Assembly: GCA_030710605.1 (NCBI GenBank)
Contig: CP092870.1
Location: 16,902,684 to 16,966,683, forward strand
Direction of reading: 5' to 3'
DNA length: 64,000 nt
From: Cordylochernes scorpioides
Taxonomy: Eukaryota; Arthropoda; Arachnida; Pseudoscorpiones; Chernetidae
The notes under the pieces were generated by a model. That model did no database searches and was not told the origin of the DNA. It saw nothing but the letters and a program-made list of their open reading frames with translations. The stretch's first letter is position 1. Every line of letters begins with the position of its first letter. Below are positions 8,848 to 19,712 of the stretch, in pieces. The position numbers and the translations under genes were made by a program.

Positions 8848-10640
8848 AGGTTGATTCTGAATCCAGTGTGTGTAGGATCAATATAAAGATGGATTTCCAT
8901 ATTCAGTGTGTGCATTTGATCAATTCAAAGATACATACTAGATTCAGTGTGTGAATTTGATCAACTCATAAATCAATTCTATATCCAGTTCGCACTTAAT
9001 TCATATTTTGATTTTATACTCAGTATATCTTCAATTAATTCATTTTTTGTTCTATACCCAGTGGGCGTTTGATTGATTCATAGATTAATTTCATATTCAG
9101 TGTGTGAATTTGATCAACACATAAATCAATTCTATATCCAGTTCGCACTTAATTCATATTTTGATTTTATACTCAGTATATCTTCAATTAATTCATTTTT
9201 TGTTCTATACCCAGTGGGCGTTTGATTGATTCATAGATTAATTTAATATTCAGTGTGTGAATTTGATCAACACATAAATCAATTCTATATCCAGTTCGCA
9301 CTTAATTCATATTTTGATTTTATACTCAGTATATCTTCAATTAATTCATTTTTTGTTCTATACCCAGTGGGCGTTTGATTGATTCATAGATTAATTTAAT
9401 ATTCAGTGTGTGAATTTGATCAACACATAAATCAATTCTATATCCAGTTCGCACTTAATTCACATTTTGATTTTATACTCAGTGTATCTTTAATTGATTC
9501 ATTTTTTTGGTTCTATATCCAGTATGCGTTTGATTGTTTCATAGCTTGATTTCAACTACAGTGTGTGTGTTTGATCAATTCATAAATTGATTCTATATCA
9601 AGTACACGTTGATAAAATAATATATTAATTCTATTTTCAGTACACTTTTGATCAATTCAAAGATTTACTCTATATCCAGGGTGTGCTTGATAAAATTATA
9701 GATTGATTCCATATATACAATACACGTTTGATTAATTCAATGATTGATTCCATATTCAGCGCGCGTTTTATAAATTTTTATATTGTGTTTGTCATATCAA
9801 ATCCTGTGAGCACTCGATTAGTTGAAAAATTGATTGAAATTTGATACAATATCTGCGTTCGATCAAAAGTTAGATATATTTTATATTCAGTTCTCGTTTG
9901 CACAATCATTAGATATATTTCTATATCCAGTGCGGATTTGACCAATTCATAGATTGATTCTATATTCAGTGTGCTTTTTAATCCTCAAATTTTACATTTC
10001 ATTTCCAAAGTGCGTGTCTGATTCCATGACTAGTGGCGTTTAATCAATTCATATATTGATTCCATATTAAGTAGGAAATTAATAATTTCATATATTGATT
10101 CCATATCCAGTGCGTGTTTAATAATTTCATTGAATTAATTCCATATCTAGTTTGCACTTGATTAATTTTTGTTGTTCCATAGAAAGGGGGGTGCCATTGC
10201 CCCCTTAGACAGCCACATTTCAGAGTTCCCTGTAGGTCTTCACGGTTACCGTAGCGGCTTCTCACCATATTTCGTCCTACAGGGCAGTCCCTTACTTGTA
10301 CTTGTCCCTTAATGTGGACAAGATAACACCACCACTTGATTAATTTATAGATTAATACAAGTTCAGCAGGTTTTTTATTGATTTCGAATTGTGTGTGATA
10401 TCAAATCCAATGTGCGTTTGATCATATCACAAATTGATTCGCTATTCTGTAAGCAGATTAGTTGAAACATAGATTTGATATCCAGTGCTTGTTGGATCAA
10501 TACATACCTCGTTTCCATATCTAGTTGATCAGTTCATGAATTGATCCCATATCGAGGACTCGTTTGATAAATAATTTGCTTTCATATCCAATGAGCAATC
10601 GAACAAAATCATATTCTGATTATATTTTAGATTTGTAATT
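8834..10640. repeat. Satellite with 153-bp higher-order unit made of four ~38-bp monomers
   Basis: Every 36-40 bp there is a variant of ATTCATAGATTGATTC followed by TATCCAGTGTGCGTTTGATC. Between 8945 and about 9520 the array has a higher-order period: the anchor CAGTGTGTGAATTTGATCAAC recurs at 8945, 9098, 9251 and 9404, exactly 153 bp apart and nearly identical, each unit made of four distinct monomers. Outside that core the monomers are more diverged, as expected of satellite edges. The array is interrupted at about 10150-10335. Confidence 0.9.
10150..10335. other. Non-satellite insertion within the satellite
   Basis: About 180 bp of higher-GC sequence breaks the array. It contains AAGGGGGGTGCCATTGCCCCCTT, an inverted repeat around 10181-10206, and a second pair CCCTGTAGG (about 10229) / CCTACAGGG (about 10275). 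No coding frame is recognisable. It is probably a small structured mobile element. Confidence 0.45.
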
Positions 10641-10848
10641 TCTTCAATAACTTTCGATTCAAGAGCTGATATTAATATACAATTTATTTATATTTAAATC
10701 ATTCCATAAAATTCAGGTCCTCTTCTACTAGTTAAGCTAACCAATAAAATAACTCTCATTGTTAGAAAAAGGCTTGGTAACCTTTAAAAAACTTAGAATA
10801 ATTTATAAAATATTTTTGAAAATTATAGAAACACATAAAATGTAAAAT
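10640..10848. other. AT-rich DNA, nothing recognised
   Basis: Low-complexity AT-rich sequence between the satellite and a MITE. No frame or motif could be supported. Confidence 0.5.
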
Positions 10849-11007
10849 CAGTAGAACTTGGATAATTCGAAGCCCAAGGGACAAAAAAAAAAAGATTCGA
10901 ATTATCAAAAAATTCGAATTGAAAACGGAAATTCTAAGTACCAAGATAAATATTCGAATTAAAGACATTTTCAAATTAAAGTCGTTCGAATTTTCAAAAT
11001 TCTACTG
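10849..11007. mobile_element. pogo/Tigger-like MITE (159 bp)
   Basis: The left end CAGTAGAACTTGGATAATTCGAA and, on the other strand, the right end CAGTAGAATTTTGAAAATTCGAA are imperfect inverted repeats of about 24 bp. TA follows the right end. The CAGTAGAA...ATTCGAA start is characteristic of pogo/Tigger families. There is no transposase inside. Confidence 0.7.
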
Positions 11008-11353
11008 TAATATGGAAATGAAATACTAAATGATGATGATAGTAATATAATAGTACATTAATTTATGAATACTCACATGACTGTTAATTAAAATGATATA
11101 TATTATAAATATAATTTTTTAAAAGCAAAATGTCCTTGGCTAAAAATTCACTAGGGGAGAATCCGGGCGAAGCTTGGCCTTTTAGAGTTGAGTGTATTGT
11201 AAAATGGATGGCAAGCTATCCGAGAAGCCAAGATTTCAGAATAAAGTTGAGGAAGATGAGTGGACTCCAGCTGCGGGGGATGGCCATGTGTCAGGGGGAG
11301 GAAGCGCCAAAAACAGCATTCCTGTGTGGGGTAGGAAGCAGTCTGTTCACATC
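11008..11353. other. AT-rich DNA, then GC-richer flank of the LTR-like repeat
   Basis: 11130-11353 is open in one plus-strand frame, but the product resembles nothing I know. It is not shared with the upstream flank of the sister repeat at 30302. It could be the 3' end of an internal region of the element or unrelated DNA. Confidence 0.3.
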
Positions 11354-11668
11354 TGCGGCAAGTAGGAGACGCGGTGAGTTGCCTCCGGGGCGTGTGGATG
11401 ATCTTGCAAGACGGTGCCAGGAGAGTCTGACATCGGAGTGAAATACAAGCCGGTGTAGTCCAGGCTGGACGTTCTAGTGTGGAACGGAACGTTTCACAAA
11501 AGTGACATCCACGGCGCTGAGGATTCTTCTGACGGGGAGGTTGAAAGCAAGTCCTTCTTATTGTACTCCTTATGTTTAGTGTTAGGTATAATAAAGCCAT
11601 AAACCTTGCTGCATCCCTTCAAACTCACGTCACAAATAACAAGAACAGCGTCTGGGTACGACGTAACA
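11354..11668 (+). mobile_element. LTR-like dispersed repeat, copy 1
   Basis: It starts TGCGGCAAGTAGGAGACG and ends TACGACGTAACA, so it has TG...CA termini. It aligns along its length with 30302-30632, with scattered differences, and both copies stop matching at the same edges. An AATAAAG polyadenylation signal in the second half fits the R region of an LTR. I found no target duplication. Confidence 0.6.
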
Positions 11669-11766
11669 ATAACATAATTAATATAATTTCATATAAATCT
11701 CTATATAGATAAAAAATGTGTAAATTATTTGTTTATTGTCTAATTTTAGTCTCTAATATTAACATA

Positions 11767-12220
11767 CTAGACGAATGGCCCGGGCAACGCCCGGGTTTTA
11801 CCCGAGTGCGTATATATTTTAAAAACGTTTTAATTCAAATACTATTCGTTACAATTATAAATTGGCTCCGTGGATGTCTCTCTTGTGAAACGTCCCGCCC
11901 CAAACTGTGTGTGTCTTGAAAATATAAAAATAAAAATGTGAATTTTCATAAAGATTTCATCATGTCGATTTTTTTTTTGCATTTGACCTACTAAATCGAT
12001 AGAGATAATTACATTTGCAACATGAACTTAGGTATATTGACTAAATAGAAAACTGCATAGTAATAAAGATCATTTTTTAAAGGCACCATATCGTTTTTTT
12101 TTTCAATAAAATCGAAACAGAAATTAACGATAAATAACGATAATTGCCTTAAAAAGAAATTGCCTTAAAAAAAAGAAACATTCGCGGTGATTTTGTCTTG
12201 CATTCGTTTATACAATTATT
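11767..12220 (-). mobile_element. Helitron-like 3' end, copy 1
   Basis: Read on the minus strand, the end is a palindrome CCCGGGCGTTGCCCGGG, nine bases of spacer, CTAG, then T. This is the arrangement of a Helitron 3' terminus: hairpin about 10 nt before CTRR, inserted between A and T. The same end occurs at 12221, 41626 and 44832. No 5' terminus is identifiable before the next copy. Known of the family: Helitrons replicate by a rolling-circle mechanism. Confidence 0.6.
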
Positions 12221-12511
12221 ATATACGAATGACCCGGGCAACGCCCGGGTTTTACCCGATTAAATGCTTTTATTCAAATACTATTCGTTACAATTATAAA
12301 TTGACGCCGTGGATGTCATTCTTGTATAATATATAAATGAGTTTTAAAAATTGTAAAAAAAAAAAAAAAAAATGCATCGGCCGGGAATCGAACCCGGGCC
12401 GCCGGCGTGGCAGGCGAGCATTCTACCACTGAACCACCGATAGTTATGAAAATTCCCATCCGTGAGCTTCAGACAAACAAACAGACAGAATAAGGCAAAA
12501 ATATAAGTAGA
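12221..12511 (-). mobile_element. Helitron-like element, copy 2, carrying a tRNA-Gly
   Basis: The 3' hairpin CCCGGGCGTTGCCCGGGT is present, but the terminal CTAG has decayed to ATAT. The other edge begins, on the minus strand, TCTACTTATATTTTTGCC and is flanked by A, matching the 5' TC end at 45361. Between them are AATACTATTCGTTACAATTA (shared with copy 1), a poly-A run and the tRNA-Gly. Confidence 0.55.
12373..12443 (-). tRNA. tRNA-Gly (GCC), slightly decayed
   Basis: The minus strand folds as a 71-nt tRNA: D arm starting GGTTCAGTGGTAGAA, anticodon loop CTGCCAC giving GCC, intact T arm GGGTTCGATTCCC and 3' acceptor strand CCGATGCA. The 5' acceptor strand reads CTATCGG instead of GCATCGG, which breaks the first pair and makes the second a G-U pair. 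One anticodon-stem mismatch (C-C) is also present. It is likely a mobilised or ageing copy rather than the main cellular gene. Confidence 0.85.
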
Positions 12512-12512
12512 T

Positions 12513-13183
12513 TTACTCTTCATTGTTGGCTTTTTATCTTACATTTATTCTTCATTGTTGGCTTTTTATATTACATTTACTCTTCATTGTTGGCTTTTTA
12601 TCTTTCATTCATTCTTCATTGTTGGCTTTTTATATTACATTTACTCTTTATTGTTGGCTTTTTATCTTACATTCATTCTTCATTGTTGGCTTTTTATATC
12701 ATATTTACTCTTCATTGTTGGCTTTTTATCTTACATTCATTCTTCATTGTTGGCTTTTTATCTTACATTCATTCTTCATTTTTGGCTTTTTATATTATAT
12801 TTACTCTTTATTGTTGGCTTTTTATCTTACATTCATTCTTCATTGTTGGCTTTTTATATCATATTTATTCTTCATTGTTGGCTTTTTATCTTACATTCAT
12901 TCTTCATTTTTGGCTTTTTATATTATATTTACTCTTCATTGTTGGCTTTTTATCTTACATTTATTCTTCATTGTTGGCTTTTTATATTATATTTACTCTT
13001 CATTGTTGGCTTTTTATCTTACATTTATTCTTCATTGTTAGCTTTTTATATTACATTTACTCTTTATTGTTGGCTTTTTATCTTACATTCATTCTTCATT
13101 GTTGGCTTTTTATATCATATTTACTCTTCATTGTTGGCTTTTTATCTTACATTCATTCTTCATTGTTGGCTTTTTATATTATA
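12513..13183. repeat. 32-bp minisatellite (about 21 units, often paired as 64 bp)
   Basis: The unit is TTCATTGTTGGCTTTTTATC plus TTACATTCATTC-like bases. Units alternate between a CTTACA and an ATTACA/ATCATA version, so a 64-bp dimer is often the repeat. Because 32 is not a multiple of 3 and the unit has no stops on the plus strand, all three plus frames are open for over 500 bp. That openness is a by-product, not evidence of a protein. Confidence 0.95.
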
Positions 13184-13186
13184 CTA

Positions 13187-13440
13187 ATGATGATGCGCGC
13201 GCATCCGTGACAGAACCGGCCGGACCATGACGGTCGTGACTATATATGTTGATATTCCAAATTGTACCTTATCAGTAGATTTGGTCTTATTACCTTCTAA
13301 TCTATAATCCAAATTATTTGGATAATGATAATGATCATAATGATGATGCGCGCGCATCCGTGACAGAACCGGCCGGGCGGCCGGCCCGCCCGCCCGCCCG
13401 CCCGCCCGCCCGCCCATGACGGTCGTGACTATATATATTA
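13187..13440. repeat. Direct duplication with GCCC microsatellite
   Basis: TGATGATGCGCGCGCATCCGTGACAGAACCGGCC occurs at about 13187 and 13342, and CCATGACGGTCGTGACTATATAT follows at about 13224 and 13415. In the second copy a (GCCC)n run of about 30 bp (13381-13413) is inserted between the two halves. The segment looks like a duplicated ~60-bp unit, one copy having undergone repeat expansion. Confidence 0.8.
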
Positions 13441-13889
13441 ATATGTTTAATATATTCAGTAACCACAACATGCTAACTTTCCCAATGGATTACTCAGTAG
13501 TTTTCGTGAAGAGAAGAGTAACAACAATCAGTCTTTACATGAATAGCTTCAGTAGGGAGTGTATGTTTACTCCTGAAATATTATTTTAAAAATGTTCGTT
13601 AGATAAAATTTCTCTCGAGGAAAAAAACGGGAGAGAGAAGCCGGATGCATGTGCTAGTTAATTAATTAAAAATAGTAAAACAATATTATTTTAATGCACT
13701 ATAAAGGAAAAATATCAGTTACCGCTATTAAACAATAAGATTTTTAGGAGTCACAATAAAAGCAGCGGGGGTGATCATCAGAAACTTGTTGTTAAGTATT
13801 ATGAGGCAAAAGTCATCAGCAAGAGTTTACATTTTTCACTAATTATTATATCTCTTCCTTCAATATACGAGGTGGATCAATCTGTCTAT
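13441..13889. other. Nothing recognised
   Basis: Mixed sequence with no recognisable frame, repeat or RNA gene. Confidence 0.4.
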
Positions 13890-14230
13890 CAGGTATTTAT
13901 CTCGATTTGAGTCATACCAAGTACTATCTGACGTTGGAAGCTAACTGGGCAAAGTGTGTACCAGCTGGCAAGGATGTAGAGACAAATCTTGGTCGGCCTC
14001 TCCAGTGTGCAGCACGCCGTAAAGCTGATTGAAGAGGGGCTGGACATTAACGGAACTACCCTTTGAGCTTTCCATTTAACTAAAATGGTGAAGCTAATTC
14101 TGCTCTGCAACGTTTTGCTCTTTTTTTGTGAAACGATGACCTTGTCGCAGCGCTCAGGGCCTATGGACAGGTGGTCTGAGTTACCCAGAAATTGATCGAG
14201 CTGGAAAACCCTTATCAAACTCATTCCACA
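13890..14230 (+). pseudogene. Relic of the ORF1-only retroelement (see 17216)
   Basis: It shares stretches with 17570-17860, for example TTGGTCGGCCTCTCCAG, and a run encoding the same order of peptides around KLIEEGLDI. Indels break every frame. It therefore represents a second, older copy of the same family. Confidence 0.65.
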
Positions 14231-14769
14231 TTCTTGCTTTTCGGAAGGAGAAGAGTAAGGGGATAATCGCCCTTATCTATGTGTCAAACAGGATACGTTG
14301 TTCCTTATAACATTAAAGTAATCTGCCTAAATATAGAAATGAGTACTTTCCCTACAATTTAGCTGTCTGAAATTTTGCAAAGTAGCTGTATTGGGCGAGT
14401 GTATAAAGTTATAGTTAATATAAATTTGAATCAAGTGATTTAAAAATGATGCATTTGATATATCTTTCGAATAAAGTTTATTACTGATTAATATGATGTG
14501 TGTGTGTAGGTTTCTTTTTAAAATTTCTCCCTACAATATGTTAGCCAGCTTAAACTTCAGTCATTTTACATTACTTTTTATAGCACTTTTAGGTTAAATA
14601 AAATCATAACCCAAGTTAGAATCGTAGGTATTCCTAGGATTTCTACATCACATACCATATATGGTATATGGTATATGACGAGCTAATTTTCTAGTTGATA
14701 TAATATTTGAATACCTATTTTAAATATCAACACCTGTGACCCACTTTTTTTTTTCTATTGTTTTTTTCA
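14231..14769. other. AT-rich DNA, nothing recognised
   Basis: Only a short palindromic run around 14650 (CATATATGGTATATGGTATATG) stands out. Confidence 0.4.
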
Positions 14770-15058
14770 TGTGATAAGCGTATTTACGCAAGTTTGGCCT
14801 TGAATACCCATTTCTTGGTTTCTCAAGAAGCCACTGGGGCCAAAAATCTTTTTGGTCGCAGTGGTACAGCCTACTCCACGCTGACGAGCGCCAACAGTGC
14901 GAAACGCGTTCGTGGATGGCTTTTCTTGGTTTATCAAGAAATTGGGTTGGCCAAATAACAGGGAACAGACTGAAATCAATGAATAGTTGATTTCTGTTCC
15001 ACCAGATGGCGCTCTGCCTTCTGAAAAGCACATGTGCTCCTGGTCAGGATATGCCTTT
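14770..15058 (+). mobile_element. Hammerhead repeat family 1, copy 14.8 kb
   Basis: The copy runs from about AAGCGTATTTACGC to GGTCAGGATATGCC. It contains a hammerhead motif (14876-14915) flanked by two short hairpins (CTTGGTTTCTCAAG upstream, CTTGGTTTATCAAG downstream), then GAATAGTTGATTTC and AGATGGCGCT. The same order of blocks recurs at 21.4, 29.4, 34.0 and 40.1 kb. No open frame is present, so it is non-autonomous. Confidence 0.8.
14876..14915 (+). ncRNA. Hammerhead ribozyme motif (type I)
   Basis: Stem I CCACG / CGTGG; core CTGACGA; stem II GCGC-CAACA-GTGC; GAA then A15.1; tetraloop CGCG; U16.1 and U17. Predicted self-cleavage follows 14910. All invariant core bases are present. One stem II pair is G-U. 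Confidence 0.8.
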
Positions 15059-16800
15059 TTTATTTTAAATATCTATTAATATATATTTCTTTTTCGACAT
15101 TCAATATAAGTTCCTATATAAATTTAATTCTCAATGAAAATCGGTGTACTCGGGGAAGCCTTGAGGGAAATGAAGCATTATATTATGTTTCTTTGTAATT
15201 TAAAAAATCTATTTGATTTCTATTCGAAATTTATTAAAAGAGATATGAGAAGGCTGGCTAGAATTTTGTAACCTTCAGCAGTGATAAACAGCTATTAACT
15301 TTATTTGAGATAAATCATACACACAATATATCAAACATAGATTAAAATCATATTAAAAAGGCATATATTGGATCAAAATATAATTTATTTATCAATAATA
15401 GATTAAAAAAGTTAAAATAAACCAAAATCAATTAATATTAAAACATTTCTATTGAAACAAAATCTATAATATAATTTGTAAAATTCAAATAAAATCGAAA
15501 ATAGCCAAAAATTTGTGTAAAGAATTGTTATATAATAGTAAAAATATTTGTGTTATTAAAGTACGTATATAAAATGTATTCGAATTAAAATACCTAGATT
15601 TAAATATTTTGTCAGATTTGTTTATGCTTTAATTCTGAATTGTGATGTTTTGTGGAATTAGAAATTATTTGGCTATGATAGTCAAAGGAATAAATTTAAA
15701 ATATCTTAAATATATTTACGATCGAAAATTATTTCGAACATGCCTTATCACAACGGGAAAATTATTTTTATTTCGAATATACTTATATATACCTTCATAC
15801 ACTTATTATTATTTCTTAAAATTTTGATCCAATTTAATATATCAATATATAAACACATTAACGCTTTAATAACATAAAAATGTTAAATGAAAAATACTCT
15901 CAGAGAGAGTTCAAACAATTATATATTTTCAAAGATTATTTTGTATTTCAAATGGGGGCCTATATATATAAATATCTAGAGAGAATAAACTGTGAACTGG
16001 AGTTTCCAGAAAAATTTCAGTACATTAAAATTGATTTTCAGCGATCATTTTTTGGAGCTTTTTCTGTGAAGAAAGTTTGGTGTACTCGAGTTGAACAAAG
16101 TCGATATCCCATTGGCGAAGAGAGATATTAAAAGAACACCTGGCACCACTGTGCCCAAAACTTCGCCTGCTTGTTGTTTATCAAGGAAAGCGGGAAAAAA
16201 TAATTTCATCACTAGAAAAAGATAGAAGCCAAATAGAAATCGGTCAAATACTTTTTTACTTCCAAATAAAGTCAAAAGGCTCTACCTTATTCAATATTCC
16301 AATTTTATAAAATCTAAATTAATATTTTTGAAAGTTTTGACCAAAAGTAATTCCCACCCCAAGATTAATTTGTTTTTCCTCTACCAAATTAAATTATTTT
16401 ACATCTCTTCGATATTAAATTAAGGAAAAAATTCTTCTTGTTCTTTATAAGAAAATATCTTTTGAAAGTATTAATAAATTTATCGTGAAAATTTTCTAAA
16501 GAAAAATTAATAAAATTTGAAAAATCACTAAATATGTTAAGCATTTTTTAAATATGCCATTAAATTTGATTTGTAAATTTCATGGCTAATTGTAATAACA
16601 TTATCTAGAATCAAATTAAATTTATGAAAAAATTTAAATAAAAAATTATTTGAACATTTTCTTCTCTGTAGTATATTTTATATATAATTGCTGATATTTT
16701 TAAATGGTTAAAAATGGCAATTTTTATTATTATTTGAAATCAAAACTTCAAATCTATAAAATTAGACTTAAATTATTCAACTCGAACTGTTCCAAGAAGC
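15059..16800. other. AT-rich DNA with one short repeat fragment
   Basis: Mostly AT-rich. A family-A repeat terminus (AAAAAGGCATATATTGGAT) lies at about 15355. Around 16030-16275 there is a moderately GC-richer stretch with short open frames on both strands that I cannot identify. Confidence 0.4.
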
Positions 16801-17215
16801 ATAATAGAAAAAATGATATCGCCAAAACTCACCACCAATTTAAAAATTATGGATTCAGCAAGACCTGCTATTTCCTTTATTAGACGGGGTGAACGCATTC
16901 CACGTTTACAAAGTTTCCTGTTAAAGAAAGGCGATCAGCTTTTTCCGAAATATCAAATATTGTTATCAAACTTTCCAAATTTATTCTCTTTCTCTCTCTC
17001 GGCCGTGCGGCCACGCGGCGCGCGAGCTCCGCGTTTTCTCCGAAGGAGTTGGGAGTTAAGCAACCCGTTTGGGGCATTGGCTAAAAGCCAAAGAAATGGG
17101 CTGCAAGCCCAAACAAATCCCATCTAAAATCTTTAAGTCTCCGCCGAAATATCGGCAAAAGTTTCAGACTTGGCTGAAAGCCATTCTGATTTAAACAATC
17201 GCAAAGATGTAAATT

Positions 17216-18573
17216 TTGAGCCGACGGCGGACGGCAAACATGCAAATCCTCGCTGTAACTGGGCTGACTGTCCTGAACAGGACGACCAGCTTCCACGAGA
17301 GCGGAGATGTGATCTTCACCACAGTGAGACGCTCAAAGAAAAGGCCACATGACCCTGACCACGCCAACTCGGGGACGAAAAGGGACTGCGTGCAGGCTCC
17401 GAGAGTCCCTCCAAACAGCAGCAGGCCACGAGCTACGCTGACATCCAGCAAGGTGCACGAGTGCCAGACCACCAGGCAGAAGCAGGCTACCTTCCGAGCC
17501 AGGTGGGCAGCAGGGCAGGCGGACCAGTGTGTCTAGCTGGAGTTCTGTCCTGACTTCACCCAGGAGCAGTATTTCTGGATATTGGAAGCCAAGCTGGGGA
17601 AGGGAACCGTCTACCAGCTGACGAAGATGGAAGGGCACATCTTGGTCGGCCTCTCCAGCGTGAAACTCGCCGACAAGCTGATAGAGGAAGGCCTCGACAT
17701 CGAGGATGCCATTCTGCGGGCCTTTCCACTGAGAAAAAGGGCCGAGCGAATAGTGCTCGGCAATGTGCTATTCTTCGTCGAGGACGCTGAACTCGTCGCT
17801 GTTCTACGGTCTTTCGGCCAGGTGACTTCAATCGTCCAGAAGATGATGGAGATGGGCGACTCCTGCTGGGCTGATGCCCGTCGGGAAGCTTTCATGACTC
17901 TGCGAGACGGAATGAAGCTCTCCCATATACCTGCCCGGCTGGATGTCAAGTCCAAGAAGGCTGTCACCCACGTCTACGTGACTTATGAAACAAATGCTAC
18001 CTATTCTACAAGCAGGGGCACACGCGCGCCAATTGTCCACGGAAGACCGGCCTGCAGGAAAGCAACCTGTTGCTCCCCGTGGATGTCCCTGTTGTGCGCT
18101 CGAATGCCGCTAGCAAGCCTCCCATCACGTCTAGCGTCCCTCCTCCTCCTGTTGCAGCACTTCCACCTGTTGCTGCTTTCGCCGCAGAGCTTGCTCCCAG
18201 CGACACAGATATGGCAGAAAATTTGGACGACTCGGCTCCTACTCCACCGGAAACGCTAAGCGTGTCCCAAGAACCTCCGCCAACCCAGGATCGGCGATTA
18301 TTGGCTGAGAAAATAATGGACGATCTCTTGAAGAACGAGAAAGTTTCTGAAGCCATAGCCAGTGTCCAGAAGCTAGGCCTGGAAAGAGAGGATCTCCTCC
18401 AGGCGCTTACGCATTACGGAAAAATGGACAGGCAAATCGCCGATTCAAATTTCGAGCAGAGAAAGGCCATTGCCAACTTGGCCACGGCGCTTATGGCATT
18501 TACAGGAGATACCAGCAATACCCTGTATAAGAAGTTCTCTCTCGCCAGGAACTCTGCTCGGCGGCTCAAATGA
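17216..18573 (+). pseudogene. ORF1 (gag-like) of a non-LTR retroelement, one stop and one frameshift
   Basis: From ATG 17216 the frame reaches a TAG at 17534-17536, continues in the same frame (DFTQEQYFWILEAKLGKG...), and shifts by one base near 17990. It then continues through a knuckle CYLFYKQGHTRANC, whose second Cys has become Phe, to TGA 18571-18573. About 450 codons: a folded N-terminal domain resembling the RNA-binding ORF1 of Tx1/L1-like elements, a CCHC knuckle, a Pro/Ala-rich linker and a helical C-terminus. No reverse transcriptase follows; AATAAAAG at about 18747 ends the unit. It may be a half-LINE or a retrocopied gene. Confidence 0.75.
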
Positions 18574-18746
18574 ACTTCCGCTTTACAACTCTGAAACACC
18601 AGCGGCACCTGCCCACCTGGCGACACCAATGAAGCCTTGTATAGATTTCATTATGTATATTCATCCTTGTCTTTTACATATTTACTTATTATTATTATTA
18701 TTATCTTAGTTTTCATTTATATCTATAATTATTTTATGAACGAGGT

Positions 18747-18752
18747 AATAAA
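18747..18752 (+). terminator. Polyadenylation signal AATAAA
   Basis: Located about 175 bp after the ORF1 stop, just before the sequence changes to Tc1-like DNA. It supports an RNA intermediate ending here. Confidence 0.5.
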
Positions 18753-18818
18753 AGTGGATTCAATCTCAATCTCCCTCTCACCAGCACATTCAGCCTCTCC
18801 TCGGAAGTCGCACATCGC

Positions 18819-19712
18819 TTGCGGGTCAGCCGACTTGACGCTGATTTACCGGTAGTCTTGGTGCCGTTCCGTCAGGCCCCTAGTCCGGGAGACCAACATC
18901 ATCCAGCCACCGCCATACCTGCAGAGCTGGCTCTTCGGAAATGGTCTCGACAAGGAAGCCTTGGCCAGTCTGTAACGCATCATCCAGTGTCTGCGCGTAC
19001 CATTCGACGCCGTTTAAAGCAGAGTGGTCTGTCCGCAAGACGTCCATTGCTTCGTCTACCCTTGACGCAGAACCACAGACGTCTCCGCCGCCATTGGTGC
19101 GATGAAAGAAGGATGTGGGCGGCAGAATGGAATGAAATTGCCTTTACTGACGAGCTACGCTTCTGTCTGCAACACCACGATGGTCGGATTCGAGTCTGGA
19201 GACATTGTGAAGAGAAGATGCTGAACAGCTGCGTTATGCACCGCAACACTGGTCCTGCACCGGGTATTATGGTATGGGGCGGTATTGGATATCACTCTCG
19301 AATTCCTATAGTACGCATCCGGTACTTTGAACAGCCAACGCTACTCTCCGAGGTGTTGGAGCCAGTTGTTCTTCCTTACCTTCAGGGCTTGCCCACAGTC
19401 ATATTTCAACCGGATAATGCGCGACCACACGTGGCACGCATTGTCCAAAGGTTCTTCGTCAATCGCCAGATTGAATTGCTTCCCTGGCCGGCTCGCTCTC
19501 CGGAACTTTCACCGATAGAAAACATGTGGTCCATGGTTTCTCAACGATTGACCCAGATTACATCCCCAGCTGCCACACCAGATCAACTTTGGCAACGTGT
19601 GGAAGCTGCTTGGTCTTCTGTACCCCAAGAACACATCCAAAGTCTTTTTGAATCAATGCCGAGGCATGTGGCAGCGGTGATCTCCAACAATGGCGGCTAC
19701 TCTGGCTACTGA
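18819..19712 (+). pseudogene. Tc1-type transposase, N-terminally damaged
   Basis: The product is a D34E DDE transposase. Catalytic Asp occurs in FTDELRF, Asp in QPDNARPH and Glu in SPIENMW, with 34 residues between the last two. The part from VSARTIRRRLKQSGLSARR to the C-terminal NNGGYSGY is continuous. The first ~40 residues do not look like a Tc1 helix-turn-helix region, so the start at 18819 is an artefact of a 5' truncation or frameshift next to the retroelement tail. No terminal inverted repeats were found. The catalytic domain looks intact. Confidence 0.85.

Noticed and set aside
8940-9520. CRISPR-like regular repeat array
   Set aside because: Repeats are contiguous satellite units without unique spacers, in a eukaryotic context.
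12523-13210. Three overlapping ~200-residue hydrophobic open frames
   Set aside because: They are created by a 32-bp stop-free tandem repeat read in each frame; no independent coding evidence.
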